A stretch of DNA of 64,000 nt. It comes from Lysobacter_K koreensis. Its GTDB lineage: Bacteria; Pseudomonadota; Gammaproteobacteria; Xanthomonadales; Xanthomonadaceae. Below the pieces are notes generated by a model that had not been told where the DNA came from, ran no database searches, and was given only the letters and a program-made list of their open reading frames with translations. The stretch's first letter is position 1. Every line of letters begins with the position of its first letter. Below, in pieces: positions 16,736-25,150 of this stretch. Made by a program: the position numbers and the translations under genes. The DNA lies in contig NZ_JBHTIH010000002.1 of the NCBI RefSeq assembly GCF_042677045.1, positions 682,001 through 746,000 on the forward strand, written 5' to 3'.

Positions 16736-16762
16736 GGCGCCGTCACCCAACGCGCACAGCGC

Positions 16763-19099
16763 TTAGAACGACGCCTTGAACTCCACGCCGACCGTGCGCG
16801 GCTCGTTGATGAAGCCGGTCAGGTTGTTGAAGTCGATGCCGCCGGTGACCTGCACCTCGTCGGTGATGTTGCGCGCGAACGCGGCGACGTCGTACCTGCC
16901 GTTGTCCCAGTTGTAGCCCACGCGCAGGCCGCCTTCGAGCAGCGACTTGCCGGTGAACTCCAGCGACTCGTACAGGAAGAAGTTGACCTGGCTGCGGTAG
17001 GCCCAGTCGGTGAAGACGTAGAACTCGCCGCCCTCGCCGACCGGCATGCCCCAGCGTGCGGTCGCGTTGTGGGTCCACTTCGGCGACTGCGGCAGCGGGT
17101 TGCCATCGATCAGGCGCCCGCCCCGCGGACCGACCGGGTCGGTGGGCGTGCAACCGCCGCCGCACGGCGCGACCTCGAGGTCGGCGTCCTGGATTTCGGT
17201 GTCGTTGTAGCTGCTGCCCAGCGTGACCAGAAGGCTGTCGGTCAGGTAGGCCTGGAAGTCCATCTCGAAGCCCTGGCCGACGGTCTTCTCGGCGTTGAGC
17301 AGGATGTTGGCGTTGCCGATGCCGCCCACCGCGGTCAGCTGCTGGTCCTCGACCTCGTAGTAGAAGACGCCGGCGTTGAGGCGCGCGCGGTTTTCCCAGA
17401 AATCGGCCTTGATGCCCGCCTCGATCGAGGTCGAGGTCTCGGGAGCGGCGACCGACTTGGCGTTGAACGCGCCCGCGCTCTGGATGCTGCTGCCGCGGTA
17501 GCCGGTGGCGACGCGCGCGTAGAGGTTCACGTCATCGTTGAGCTTGTAGGTGCCCGACAGGTCCCAGCTGAGCTTCTTGTCCTCGGGTGAAGCCGACAGG
17601 TCGCCATCGGGTTCCTGCGCCGCCAGCTGCGCCAGCGTGCACTTGCCCAGCAGCACGCACGGCACGAAGCCGCTGTTGCTGTACTCCTCGACCGTCAGCT
17701 CCTTCTCGTCGACGGTGTAGCGCAGGCCGGCGCGCAACTCGAACGCCGGCGCGACCTGCCACTGCGCGGCGGCGAACACCGCCCACGAGTCGTTGGTCTG
17801 GTTGATGCGCTGGTAGCCGTCCTGGGCGTTGTTGTTGAGCGAGTCGTAGCTGAAGCTCTCGACGTCGTAGTCTTCCTGGAACAGGAACAGGCCGGCCTGC
17901 CAGTCGAACGCGGTGCCGCTGTCGGACTCGAGGCGGAATTCCTGCGTCCACTGCGAATGCTCGGGGATCGCGTCGGCGGTCTCGGACGCGAACGGGATCA
18001 CGCCCGGGCCGGAATTGCCCGGGCCGAGGAACGCCGCGCCGAAGCCGCCGTCGATGTCGCCGCGGCTGTTGACGTCGACCGACTCGTAGCCGGTGATCGA
18101 GTGCAGCTTGTACTGGCCGAAGTCCCAGCGCAGGCGCGCGCTGGCACCCTGGCTGTCGAGGTTGGCGGCGCTCAGGCCGTCGAGCGACACCCGGTTCTCG
18201 TCGAAGCCGGCGACCAGCTCGTTGCTGCCCGGCCGGATGATGTTGGCGCGGAACAGGCGCGCGGTGCCGTTGAGGTGGCGCGCATGCGCGTTGAGCAGCG
18301 CCTCGAAGCCATCGCCCTCATAGAGGAACTGCACGCGGCCGGCGGACTCGTCGTAGCCCTCGAAGCCGTCGTTCGGGCCCGGGTAGGTGTTGGTGACCCA
18401 GTCGTCGCGGCGCTGGAACAGCGCGGACGCGCGCGCCGACCAGTTCTCGGTCAATGCGCCGCCGACCGCACCCTCGAGGTTCCACATGTTGTCGCTGCCG
18501 ACGCCGACCTTGCCGTAGCCGCCGAAATCCTGCGACGGGCGCACCGATTCGAACTTGACCACGCCGGCCGGGCTGTTGCGGCCGAACAGCGAACCCTGCG
18601 GGCCGCGCAGCACTTCGACCTGGCCGACGTCGAACACCGGGAAGCCCTTCAGGATCGGGTTCTCCTGCACGACGTCGTCATAGACCAGCGACACCGGCTG
18701 CGAGGTGTTGAGGCGGAAGTCGGTGTTGCCGTAGCCGCGGATGTAGAAGCGCGGGAACGCGCGCCCGAACGACGACTCGATGTTGAGGCTGGGGACGCGG
18801 CCGGAGAGGAAGCGCACGTCGGTACCGCCGGACGCGAGCGCGTCGAGCTTCTCGCCGCTGACCGTGCTCACCGACACCGGCACGTCCTGGATGTTCTCGA
18901 CCTTGCGCTGCGCGGTGACCTGCACGGTGTCGAGGGTGGTGGCGTCGGTGGTTGCGGTGGCCGGTGCAGCCTCGACGGGTGCGGGCTGGGCCGCGGCGGT
19001 GTCCTGGGCGAGCGCGTGCGCCGGCAAGAGCATTGCTGGCAGGACCAGGGCGATGGCGAGGGACAGGGCGTGGCGGGGAAGCGTGCGGGCAGGCTGCAT
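16763..19099 (-). CDS. TonB-dependent outer-membrane receptor
   Basis: 778 residues. A signal peptide (MQPARTLPRHALSLAIALVL then AHALAQD) precedes a TonB-box-like stretch TLDTVQVTAQRK, a plug domain with the LRGPQGSLFGRNSPAGVV signature (~160) and a 22-strand-type barrel ending in a terminal Phe (VEFKASF). It takes up a ligand across the outer membrane using TonB energy. The sequence resembles the broad xanthomonad family with VENIQDVPVSV after the TonB box; the ligand cannot be read from sequence. The frame extends 20 codons upstream, but 19099 begins exactly at the signal peptide. It lies downstream of, and on the same strand as, a secreted amidohydrolase, with a minisatellite between them. 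Confidence 0.92.
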   Translation of the reverse strand: MQPARTLPRHALSLAIALVLPAMLLPAHALAQDTAAAQPAPVEAAPATATTDATTLDTVQVTAQRKVENIQDVPVSVSTVSGEKLDALASGGTDVRFLSGRVPSLNIESSFGRAFPRFYIRGYGNTDFRLNTSQPVSLVYDDVVQENPILKGFPVFDVGQVEVLRGPQGSLFGRNSPAGVVKFESVRPSQDFGGYGKVGVGSDNMWNLEGAVGGALTENWSARASALFQRRDDWVTNTYPGPNDGFEGYDESAGRVQFLYEGDGFEALLNAHARHLNGTARLFRANIIRPGSNELVAGFDENRVSLDGLSAANLDSQGASARLRWDFGQYKLHSITGYESVDVNSRGDIDGGFGAAFLGPGNSGPGVIPFASETADAIPEHSQWTQEFRLESDSGTAFDWQAGLFLFQEDYDVESFSYDSLNNNAQDGYQRINQTNDSWAVFAAAQWQVAPAFELRAGLRYTVDEKELTVEEYSNSGFVPCVLLGKCTLAQLAAQEPDGDLSASPEDKKLSWDLSGTYKLNDDVNLYARVATGYRGSSIQSAGAFNAKSVAAPETSTSIEAGIKADFWENRARLNAGVFYYEVEDQQLTAVGGIGNANILLNAEKTVGQGFEMDFQAYLTDSLLVTLGSSYNDTEIQDADLEVAPCGGGCTPTDPVGPRGGRLIDGNPLPQSPKWTHNATARWGMPVGEGGEFYVFTDWAYRSQVNFFLYESLEFTGKSLLEGGLRVGYNWDNGRYDVAAFARNITDEVQVTGGIDFNNLTGFINEPRTVGVEFKASF

Positions 19100-19309
19100 G
19101 GTCGTCTCACAGACGGGGCGCCCGCTGAGCGGCACGCCGGTTCGAGGAAGCCGGCGCACCCATCGGTGGCTCGGCGATCAAGACTCGGGCCGTCCCTTGA
19201 CGGCCCCGACGCGGACATTCCGCGCCACGGCGGCTGATTGGCCCGGGGGATGTTACAGCAGTGTTAATCGAGCCCGGACTCGACGGGCGCCCGCGGCACC
19301 CGAACGTCG

Positions 19310-19566
19310 ATGCGGTCCGCCACCCCGTCGAGGCAGTTCCCGACCCCGCGGATGGGGTCCACGACCCCATCGATGCAGTCCGCGACCCCATTGGGTGGGG
19401 TCCACGACCCCGTCGATGCAGTCCGCGACCCCGTTGGATGGGGTCCACGACCCCATCGATGCAGTCCGCGACCCCATTGGATGGGGTCCACGACCCCATC
19501 GATGCAGTCCGCGACCCCATTGGATGGGGTCCACGACCCCGTCGATGCAGTCCGCGACCCCATCGA
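19310..19566. repeat. 43-bp minisatellite, five copies plus a degenerate one
   Basis: Units start at 19352, 19395, 19438, 19481 and 19524, exactly 43 bp apart, with a weaker 42-bp copy from 19310 and a fading tail after 19566. Each unit contains the palindrome GGGGTCCACGACCCC and a GATGCAGTCCGCGACCCC segment. Copies differ at only a few positions, mostly A/G and C/T changes. The period is not a multiple of three, so open frames through it on both strands are artefacts of composition. It lies about 210-470 bp upstream of the TonB receptor start and just beyond the amidohydrolase stop; nothing else was recognised in this 485-bp gap. Confidence 0.9.
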
Positions 19567-19584
19567 TGCGGTCGACGACCGCGC

Positions 19585-21627
19585 TCAGCGGCGGCTGACC
19601 GCCTTCACCGGCTCGGCGAAGGGCTTGATGCCCAGGGCGTCGTGGATCTCGCTCGGGTAGTAGGCGGTGTCGCCCTTGAGCACCAGCGCGACCTTGCGGA
19701 TGTCGCTGATGTTAGTGGTCGGGTCGCCGTCGACCAGCACCAGGTCGGCGCGCTTGCCGGGGCTGATCGAGCCGCGGTCGGCCAGCGTGCGCGAGTACTT
19801 GGCGCCGTTCCAGGTCGCCACCTGCAGCGCCTGCGCCGGGGTCAGGCCGGCCTGCACGTAGAGCTCGAGTTCGCGCTGCAGGGTGAAGCCGACCATCTCG
19901 TCGGTGCCGGCCACCAGCGGCACGCCGGCCTTGTACGCACGGCCGACGAAGTCGACCAGCTTGGCGTAGGAGCGGTTGTACTTCGCCGCGGTCGCGTCGT
20001 CGGGGATGTTCATCTCGGCGGCGCGGCGGCCGCGCTGGATGTCCGGCGGCAGGTGGTCGGCGACGTCGGCGACGATCGGCGACATCTCGCCGTCGCGCTG
20101 GTGCAGGAATTCGAACGTGGCCAGGGTCGGGTCGATCACGGTCTGCTGCCTGGCCAGCTGCGCGATGAAGTCGCGCACCGGCTGGCTGTCCAGGTCGAGG
20201 CCGTCGGTCTTGTCGGCGACCAGGTAGAAGCGCGCCAGCGTGCGGGTGTCGGTCTTCTCATCGACGAAGAAATTCAGCAGCAGCTGGTTGATGTGCTGGA
20301 TCTCGTCAAAGCCCTGCTCGAGCACGTCCTGCGCGCGCATGAAGGCCGGCACGTGGCCGCTGACGCGCAGGCCTTTCTGGTGCGCGTAGGCGGCGGTCGC
20401 GCGCAGGTGTTCCTTGGGGAACGAGTTGTAGATCTTGACCTGTGGGTAGCCGTGCGCGGCGTACCAGTCGACCGCCTGCTTGGCCTGCGCCAGGTCCTTG
20501 ATGACGAAGCCATTGCGCGCCGACATCTTGCTTTCGCCCTCGATGAAGCCCGCCGGCACGATCGCCGGCGACATCAGCGTGCCGGCGCGCTCCTCGGCGA
20601 GGATCTGCTGCAGGGTGGCGTTGTCGTTGCCCATGTCGCGCACGGTGGTGACGCCGGCGGCGAGGTTGAGGCCGCCGTCCCAGCGGCCGACGTGGCCGTG
20701 CATGTCGAACAGGCCCGGCAGCAGCACGCGGCCGTTGGCGTCGATGGTGTGGTCGGTCGTTTGCATCTGCGGCGCGGTCGAGCCGCGACCTGTGACCGAG
20801 ACGATGCGGCCGTCGCGCACCAGCACGTCGCTGGCCTCGCCCAGCGTCGCGCGCTCGCTGTCGAACACGCGCGCGTTGCGGATCAGGGTGCTGCCCTTGA
20901 GCGGATGCGCGAGGCGCTGTTGCAGCGCCACCAGCGCCTCGCCCTCGGCCTGCTTCTGCCGGGTTTCGAGCGCATCGGCATTGGCCTGCCAGCCGTCCTC
21001 GATCAGCTGCAGGTAACCCGGGTAGATGAACGCGAACAGCCGCGGCGACTTGTCGGTGGTGGCCCAGGCGAAGGTCGGGGTCAGGCCGATGCCGGTCAGC
21101 GCGACCAGTTGCACGGTGCGCTTGTCGCGGCCGTTCGCGACCTGGGCTTCGCCGAGCTTGCGCATGCTCAGGGTGCCGCTCGGGATCAGCGGCAGCTTGC
21201 CGTCGCTGCGCTGGGTCAACGCGCCCAGCGCGACCGAGAACCCGGCCGGCGTGCCGCCCAATGGCGAGTACAGCCCGGTGCCGGCGACCGCCTGCTGGCC
21301 GTGGTCGGAGGTCGACTTCCAGCGCGCCTGTCCGGCGTCGAGCGAGAACGTTTCGTCGATCGCCGCGCCGAAGGTCGACGTGCCCTTGACCTGGTAGGTC
21401 TTGAAGGTGCCGTCCGCCGCCAGCGTGTACTGCTCCTTCAACTCCGGTCCGCGGCCGTTGTCCTTGAAGATGAAGTCGACCCGGGTCACGCCGTCGTCGC
21501 CATGGCTGACCACCTGGTGGCCGGCCTGCTTGCCGCCATCGACCAGGGCCACGTAGCGGATGGTTTCGGCCGACCAGGCCGGCGCGGCGAGCGCGGCCAG
21601 CAAACACAGACCCAAGGCACGGTTCAT
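19585..21627 (-). CDS. Secreted amidohydrolase-superfamily protein
   Basis: 680 residues with a signal peptide (MNRALGLCLLAALAAPAWSA). The first ~250 mature residues are a separate beta-rich region. The rest is an amidohydrolase TIM barrel: metal-binding LFDMHGHVG (~310), later His sites, the catalytic Asp context VAGTDEMVG and the C-terminal motif SISPGKRADLVLVDGDP. Family members hydrolyse amide bonds, often in dipeptides or cyclic amides; the substrate is unknown. The mature protein would be periplasmic. The TonB receptor follows on the same strand, so joint uptake and hydrolysis of one compound is a reasonable but unproven idea. Start 21627 is fixed by the signal peptide; the longer frame crosses GGGACGGCTC short repeats. 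Confidence 0.85.
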   Translation of the reverse strand: MNRALGLCLLAALAAPAWSAETIRYVALVDGGKQAGHQVVSHGDDGVTRVDFIFKDNGRGPELKEQYTLAADGTFKTYQVKGTSTFGAAIDETFSLDAGQARWKSTSDHGQQAVAGTGLYSPLGGTPAGFSVALGALTQRSDGKLPLIPSGTLSMRKLGEAQVANGRDKRTVQLVALTGIGLTPTFAWATTDKSPRLFAFIYPGYLQLIEDGWQANADALETRQKQAEGEALVALQQRLAHPLKGSTLIRNARVFDSERATLGEASDVLVRDGRIVSVTGRGSTAPQMQTTDHTIDANGRVLLPGLFDMHGHVGRWDGGLNLAAGVTTVRDMGNDNATLQQILAEERAGTLMSPAIVPAGFIEGESKMSARNGFVIKDLAQAKQAVDWYAAHGYPQVKIYNSFPKEHLRATAAYAHQKGLRVSGHVPAFMRAQDVLEQGFDEIQHINQLLLNFFVDEKTDTRTLARFYLVADKTDGLDLDSQPVRDFIAQLARQQTVIDPTLATFEFLHQRDGEMSPIVADVADHLPPDIQRGRRAAEMNIPDDATAAKYNRSYAKLVDFVGRAYKAGVPLVAGTDEMVGFTLQRELELYVQAGLTPAQALQVATWNGAKYSRTLADRGSISPGKRADLVLVDGDPTTNISDIRKVALVLKGDTAYYPSEIHDALGIKPFAEPVKAVSRR

Positions 21628-21845
21628 GCGGACATTCCTAGACAGGGAAGGGACGGCCGGGACAGCGCCGTGTCGGCATCTTAGAGGGACACGGGCCGCG
21701 GGGGCGACGGGACGGCTCGGGACGGCTCGGGACGGCACAAAAGCAGATCCCCCGCTGCGCCGGCAACGACAAGGGTGTCATTCCGGGTGCAGCGAGGGAC
21801 CTGTGGTTCGTTCCTGCATTCGATCGCGGGGGTGACCCGCGCGCG

Positions 21846-22286
21846 TCAGCCCCGGGTCGGCTCCGACACCTCTTTCACCACGTCGGCCGTCTTCTGGTCG
21901 CGGCCGCTCAGGGCCACGTCGGCCAGCGAGACGATCCCGCACAGGCTGCCGTCGGCGGCCACCACCGGCACCCGCCGGACCTGCTTATTCTCCATCGTGT
22001 TGCAGCAGTCGGCCAGGCTGCTGTCGGCGTTGACCGTGGTCACCGGCGAGCTCATGCAGTCCTGTGCGGTCACGGTCGACGGATCGCGGCCCTGGGCGAC
22101 GACGCGCACGGCGATGTCGCGGTCGGTGACCACGCCGATCGGCGCTTGGTTGGCATCGACCACCGGAATCTGGCCGCAGTCGTTGTCGATCATCATCTGC
22201 GCCACTTCGCGCAGCGGGGTCTGCGGGGCGCAATAGGCCGGGTTGGCGGTCATCACGCTCTTCACGTCGAGGTTGCCAGCTGACAT
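21846..22286 (-). CDS. Stand-alone CBS-pair protein
   Basis: 146 residues made almost entirely of two CBS motifs: DVKSVMTANPAYC...PVVDANQAPIGVVTDRD and DCMSSPVTTV...RRVPVVAADGSLCGIVSLAD. CBS pairs bind adenosine nucleotides and regulate partner proteins; stand-alone versions often act in stress adaptation. A good Shine-Dalgarno (AGGAG, 7 bp spacing) fixes the ATG at 22286, although the frame is open further upstream. No fused effector domain is present, so its partner is unknown. Confidence 0.88.
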   Translation of the reverse strand: MSAGNLDVKSVMTANPAYCAPQTPLREVAQMMIDNDCGQIPVVDANQAPIGVVTDRDIAVRVVAQGRDPSTVTAQDCMSSPVTTVNADSSLADCCNTMENKQVRRVPVVAADGSLCGIVSLADVALSGRDQKTADVVKEVSEPTRG

Positions 22287-22355
22287 CGGGGGCTCCTGTG
22301 CCGGATACGGCCATTGGGGGAACCGCCACCCTGCCCCGGCCCGGGTCGGTGGCGC

Positions 22356-22439
22356 GTGAACCGCGGCGTTCCTCGATGGACGGCGGCAGGTGAACCGCCG
22401 CGGGGCGTCGGTGGACGGCGGCGGGTGAACCGCCGCCGT
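22356..22439. repeat. GTGAACCGC hairpin repeat, units of 34-35 bp
   Basis: GTGAACCGC recurs at 22356, 22390 and 22425, each preceded or followed by GGACGGCGGC, so small GGCGG/CCGCC hairpins can form. It lies in the 329-bp gap between the divergent CBS and M3 peptidase genes, where both promoters must sit. Nothing else was recognised in that gap. Confidence 0.65.
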
Positions 22440-22615
22440 ATGGCGCCCCAACCCGGGGTAACCGGTATGGCCCCATGGCTTTCGTCACGGGCCGGTCAAA
22501 CCGGCCTTGGGTTAGGCTCGGGATTCTGGCCGCGATGTTCGCCCTGCGGGCTGGCCTTACCTGATCCTCCTTCCTGGTTTTCCCTCCAGCCCCAACTCCG
22601 ACGAGGTCCGTCCCC

Positions 22616-24850
22616 ATGAAGCATCCCCTCGCGCTGGCGCTCGCCGTGGCCATTGCCGCCACCGCAACGCCCGCCCTTGCCCAGTCCGCCGAAACCAAGA
22701 CCGCCGATTCCAAAGCCGATGCAGCCGCCGTGAACGCAGCCAACCCGTTCTACACCCAGAGCACGCTGCCGCTGCAGTACCCGCCGTTCGACAAGATCAC
22801 CGACGCGCACTTCGCCCCCGCGTTCGACCGCGGCATGGCCGAGCAGCTCAAGGAAATCGACGCGATCGCCAACAACAAGGCGAAGCCGACCTTCGACAAC
22901 ACCATCGTTCCGCTGGAGAAGTCCGGCCGCACGCTGAGCCGGGCCGCTTCGGTGTTCTTCAACCTGGTCGGCGCCGACACCAACGACGCGCGCGAGAAGA
23001 TCCAGGCCGACTACGCCGCCAAGCTGTCCGCGCACAGCGACGCGATCTCGCTGAACCCGAAGCTGTACGCACGCGTCAAGGCGTTGTACGACCAGCGCGC
23101 CAAGCTCGGCCTCGACGCCGAGGGCGTGCGCCTGGTCGAGCGTTACCACACCCAGTTCGTGCGTTCCGGCGCCAACCTGTCCGATGCCGACAAGACCAAG
23201 CTCAAGGCGATGAACGCCGAGCTGGCGACGCTGGCCACCAAGTTCAGCCAGAACGTGCTGGCGGAGGTCAACGCCTCGGCGATCGTAGTCGACAGCCGCG
23301 CCGAACTGGCCGGCCTGTCCGACGAGCAGATCGCCGCCGCGGCCGAAGCGGCCAAGGCGCGCAAGCTCGAGGGCAAGTACGTCATCGCCCTGCTCAACAC
23401 CACCGGCCAGCCGGCCGAGGCGCAGCTGGAGAACCGCGCGCTGCGTGAGAAGCTGCACAAGGCCTCGGTCGCGCGCGGCGCGCGCGGCAACGAGTTCGAC
23501 AACACCGCGATCGTCGCCAAGGTCACCAAGCTGCGGGCCGAGCGCGCCAAGATGATGGGGTACCCGAGCCACGCCGCGTACGTGCTCGAGGACGAGACCG
23601 CCAAGACCCCGGAAGCCGTCAACGCGATGCTCGCCCAACTGGCCCCGGCCGCGGTGGCGAATGCCAAACGCGAAGCCGCCGACCTGCAGGCGATGATCGA
23701 CAAGGAACAGGCCGCCAAGAAGCAGCCCAGCTTCAAGCTCGAGCCGTGGGACTGGGCGTATTACACCGAGAAGGTCCGCGCCGACAAATACAACTTCGAC
23801 GAGTCGCAGCTCAAGCCGTACTTCGAGATGAAGAACGTGCTCGAGAACGGCGTGTTCTACGCCGCCGGCCAGCTGTACGGCCTGAAGTTCAAGCAGCGCA
23901 CCGACCTGCCGGTCTACCACCCCGACGTCACCGTGTACGACGTGTTCAACGAGGACGGCAGCCAGCTGGCGATCTTCGTCGCCGACATGTACGCGCGCGA
24001 GTCCAAGCGCGGTGGCGCGTGGATGAACTCTTACGTCGACCAGAACAAGCTGTTCGGCACGCTGCCGGTGGTCGCCAACCACCTCAACATCCCCAAGCCC
24101 TCGGCCGGCAAGCCGACCCTGCTGACCTGGGACGAGGTCACCACGATGTTCCACGAGTTCGGCCATGCGCTGCACGGCATGTTCTCGGACGTGAAGTACC
24201 CGTACTTCTCCGGCACCAGCGTGCCGCGTGACTTCGTCGAGTACCCCTCGCAGGTCAACGAGATGTGGGCAGACTGGCCGTCGGTGCTGGCGAACTACGC
24301 CAAGCACTACCAGACCGGCGCGCCGATGCCGAAGGAACTGCTCGACAAGGTGCTGGCCAGCGCCAAGTTCAACCAGGGCTTCGCGACCACCGAGTACCTG
24401 GGTGCGGCGATGCTCGACCAGCAGTGGCACCAGGCCAGCGCCGAACAGCTGCCCGACGCGGCCGGCGTGATGGCGTTCGAGGCGGCCGCGCTGAAGAAGG
24501 CCGGCGTCGACTACGCGGCGGTGCCGCCGCGCTACAAGACCCCGTACTTCAGCCACATCATGGGTGGCTACTCGGCCGGTTATTACGCCTACATCTGGTC
24601 GGAAGTGCTCGACGCCAACACCGTGCAGTGGATCAAGGGCCATGGCGGCCTCACGCGCGAGAACGGCGACCACTTCCGCGCCACCCTGCTGTCGCAGGGC
24701 GGCAGCCAGGACGCGCTGAAGCTGTTCGGCGACTTCGCCGGCCACGCCCCGAAGATCGAGCCGCTGCTCGAGAAGCGGGGCCTGGTGCCGACCGTGGCCG
24801 ACGACAGCAAGGCCCCGGACGCGGCCGCACCGGCTGCCGGTACCAAGTAA
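22616..24850 (+). CDS. Secreted M3-family metallopeptidase (Dcp-like)
   Basis: 744 residues with a signal peptide (MKHPLALALAVAIAATATPA, cut near ALAQ). A long helical N-terminal half leads to the M3 zinc site TMFHEFGHALHG around residue 510 (HExGH with the downstream Glu in the family pattern). The C-terminal segment YFSHIMGGYSAGYYAYIWSE is typical of the Dcp/OpdA group. Dcp removes dipeptides from peptide C-termini; here it would act in the periplasm, feeding peptide uptake, and the POT transporter at 32578-34170 could import the products. A strong intrinsic terminator follows at 24895. Confidence 0.93.
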   Translation: MKHPLALALAVAIAATATPALAQSAETKTADSKADAAAVNAANPFYTQSTLPLQYPPFDKITDAHFAPAFDRGMAEQLKEIDAIANNKAKPTFDNTIVPLEKSGRTLSRAASVFFNLVGADTNDAREKIQADYAAKLSAHSDAISLNPKLYARVKALYDQRAKLGLDAEGVRLVERYHTQFVRSGANLSDADKTKLKAMNAELATLATKFSQNVLAEVNASAIVVDSRAELAGLSDEQIAAAAEAAKARKLEGKYVIALLNTTGQPAEAQLENRALREKLHKASVARGARGNEFDNTAIVAKVTKLRAERAKMMGYPSHAAYVLEDETAKTPEAVNAMLAQLAPAAVANAKREAADLQAMIDKEQAAKKQPSFKLEPWDWAYYTEKVRADKYNFDESQLKPYFEMKNVLENGVFYAAGQLYGLKFKQRTDLPVYHPDVTVYDVFNEDGSQLAIFVADMYARESKRGGAWMNSYVDQNKLFGTLPVVANHLNIPKPSAGKPTLLTWDEVTTMFHEFGHALHGMFSDVKYPYFSGTSVPRDFVEYPSQVNEMWADWPSVLANYAKHYQTGAPMPKELLDKVLASAKFNQGFATTEYLGAAMLDQQWHQASAEQLPDAAGVMAFEAAALKKAGVDYAAVPPRYKTPYFSHIMGGYSAGYYAYIWSEVLDANTVQWIKGHGGLTRENGDHFRATLLSQGGSQDALKLFGDFAGHAPKIEPLLEKRGLVPTVADDSKAPDAAAPAAGTK

Positions 24851-24894
24851 GCGCGATACCGACACCGGCCGCGAGGCTGGTGTCGAGGAAAACC

Positions 24895-24928
24895 AAACCG
24901 CCCGGAGTGATCCGGGCGGTTTTTTTTT
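24895..24928 (+). terminator. Rho-independent terminator of the M3 peptidase gene
   Basis: Stem ACCGCCCGGA / TCCGGGCGGT with a GTGA loop, followed by a run of nine T. It starts 45 bp after the peptidase stop and is the clearest intrinsic terminator in the window. Confidence 0.95.
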
Positions 24929-24968
24929 GCACCACCATGCGGGCGTAGCTGACGCTTTGGCGCTTCGG

Positions 24969-25130
24969 CCCCCTCTCCCTTTGGGAGAGGGCTGCGGTGA
25001 GGGCTCGGCAGAGCGATGCGGACAAACGGTCGAGCAAGCCATCAGCTCACGCCGTTGCGATGCACCTCACCGTCTGCCGCTCCGCCGAACCCTCACCCTC
25101 AATCCCTCTCCCGTAGGGAGAGGGAAGCAG
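24969..25130. repeat. Two opposed CCCTCTCC/GGGAGAGGG palindromes
   Basis: CCCTCTCCCTTTGGGAGAGG with a trailer GCTGCGGTGAGGGCTCGG near 24970, and its reverse counterpart (CCGAACCCTCACCCTCAATC then CCCTCTCCC...GGGAGAGGG) near 25085-25127. This is a facing pair. The same element is at 51101-51290. It lies between the convergent M3 peptidase and glpQ. Confidence 0.75.
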
Positions 25131-25150
25131 ATCGAAGGCCAGCACGGGTC

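Noticed and set aside
19261..21684. 807-codon plus-strand frame across the minisatellite and amidohydrolase
   Set aside because: It reads the 43-bp repeat as protein and then runs antisense to the amidohydrolase.
22496..25042. 848-codon minus-strand frame opposite the M3 peptidase
   Set aside because: Antisense shadow of a clear peptidase gene; it runs through the intrinsic terminator.
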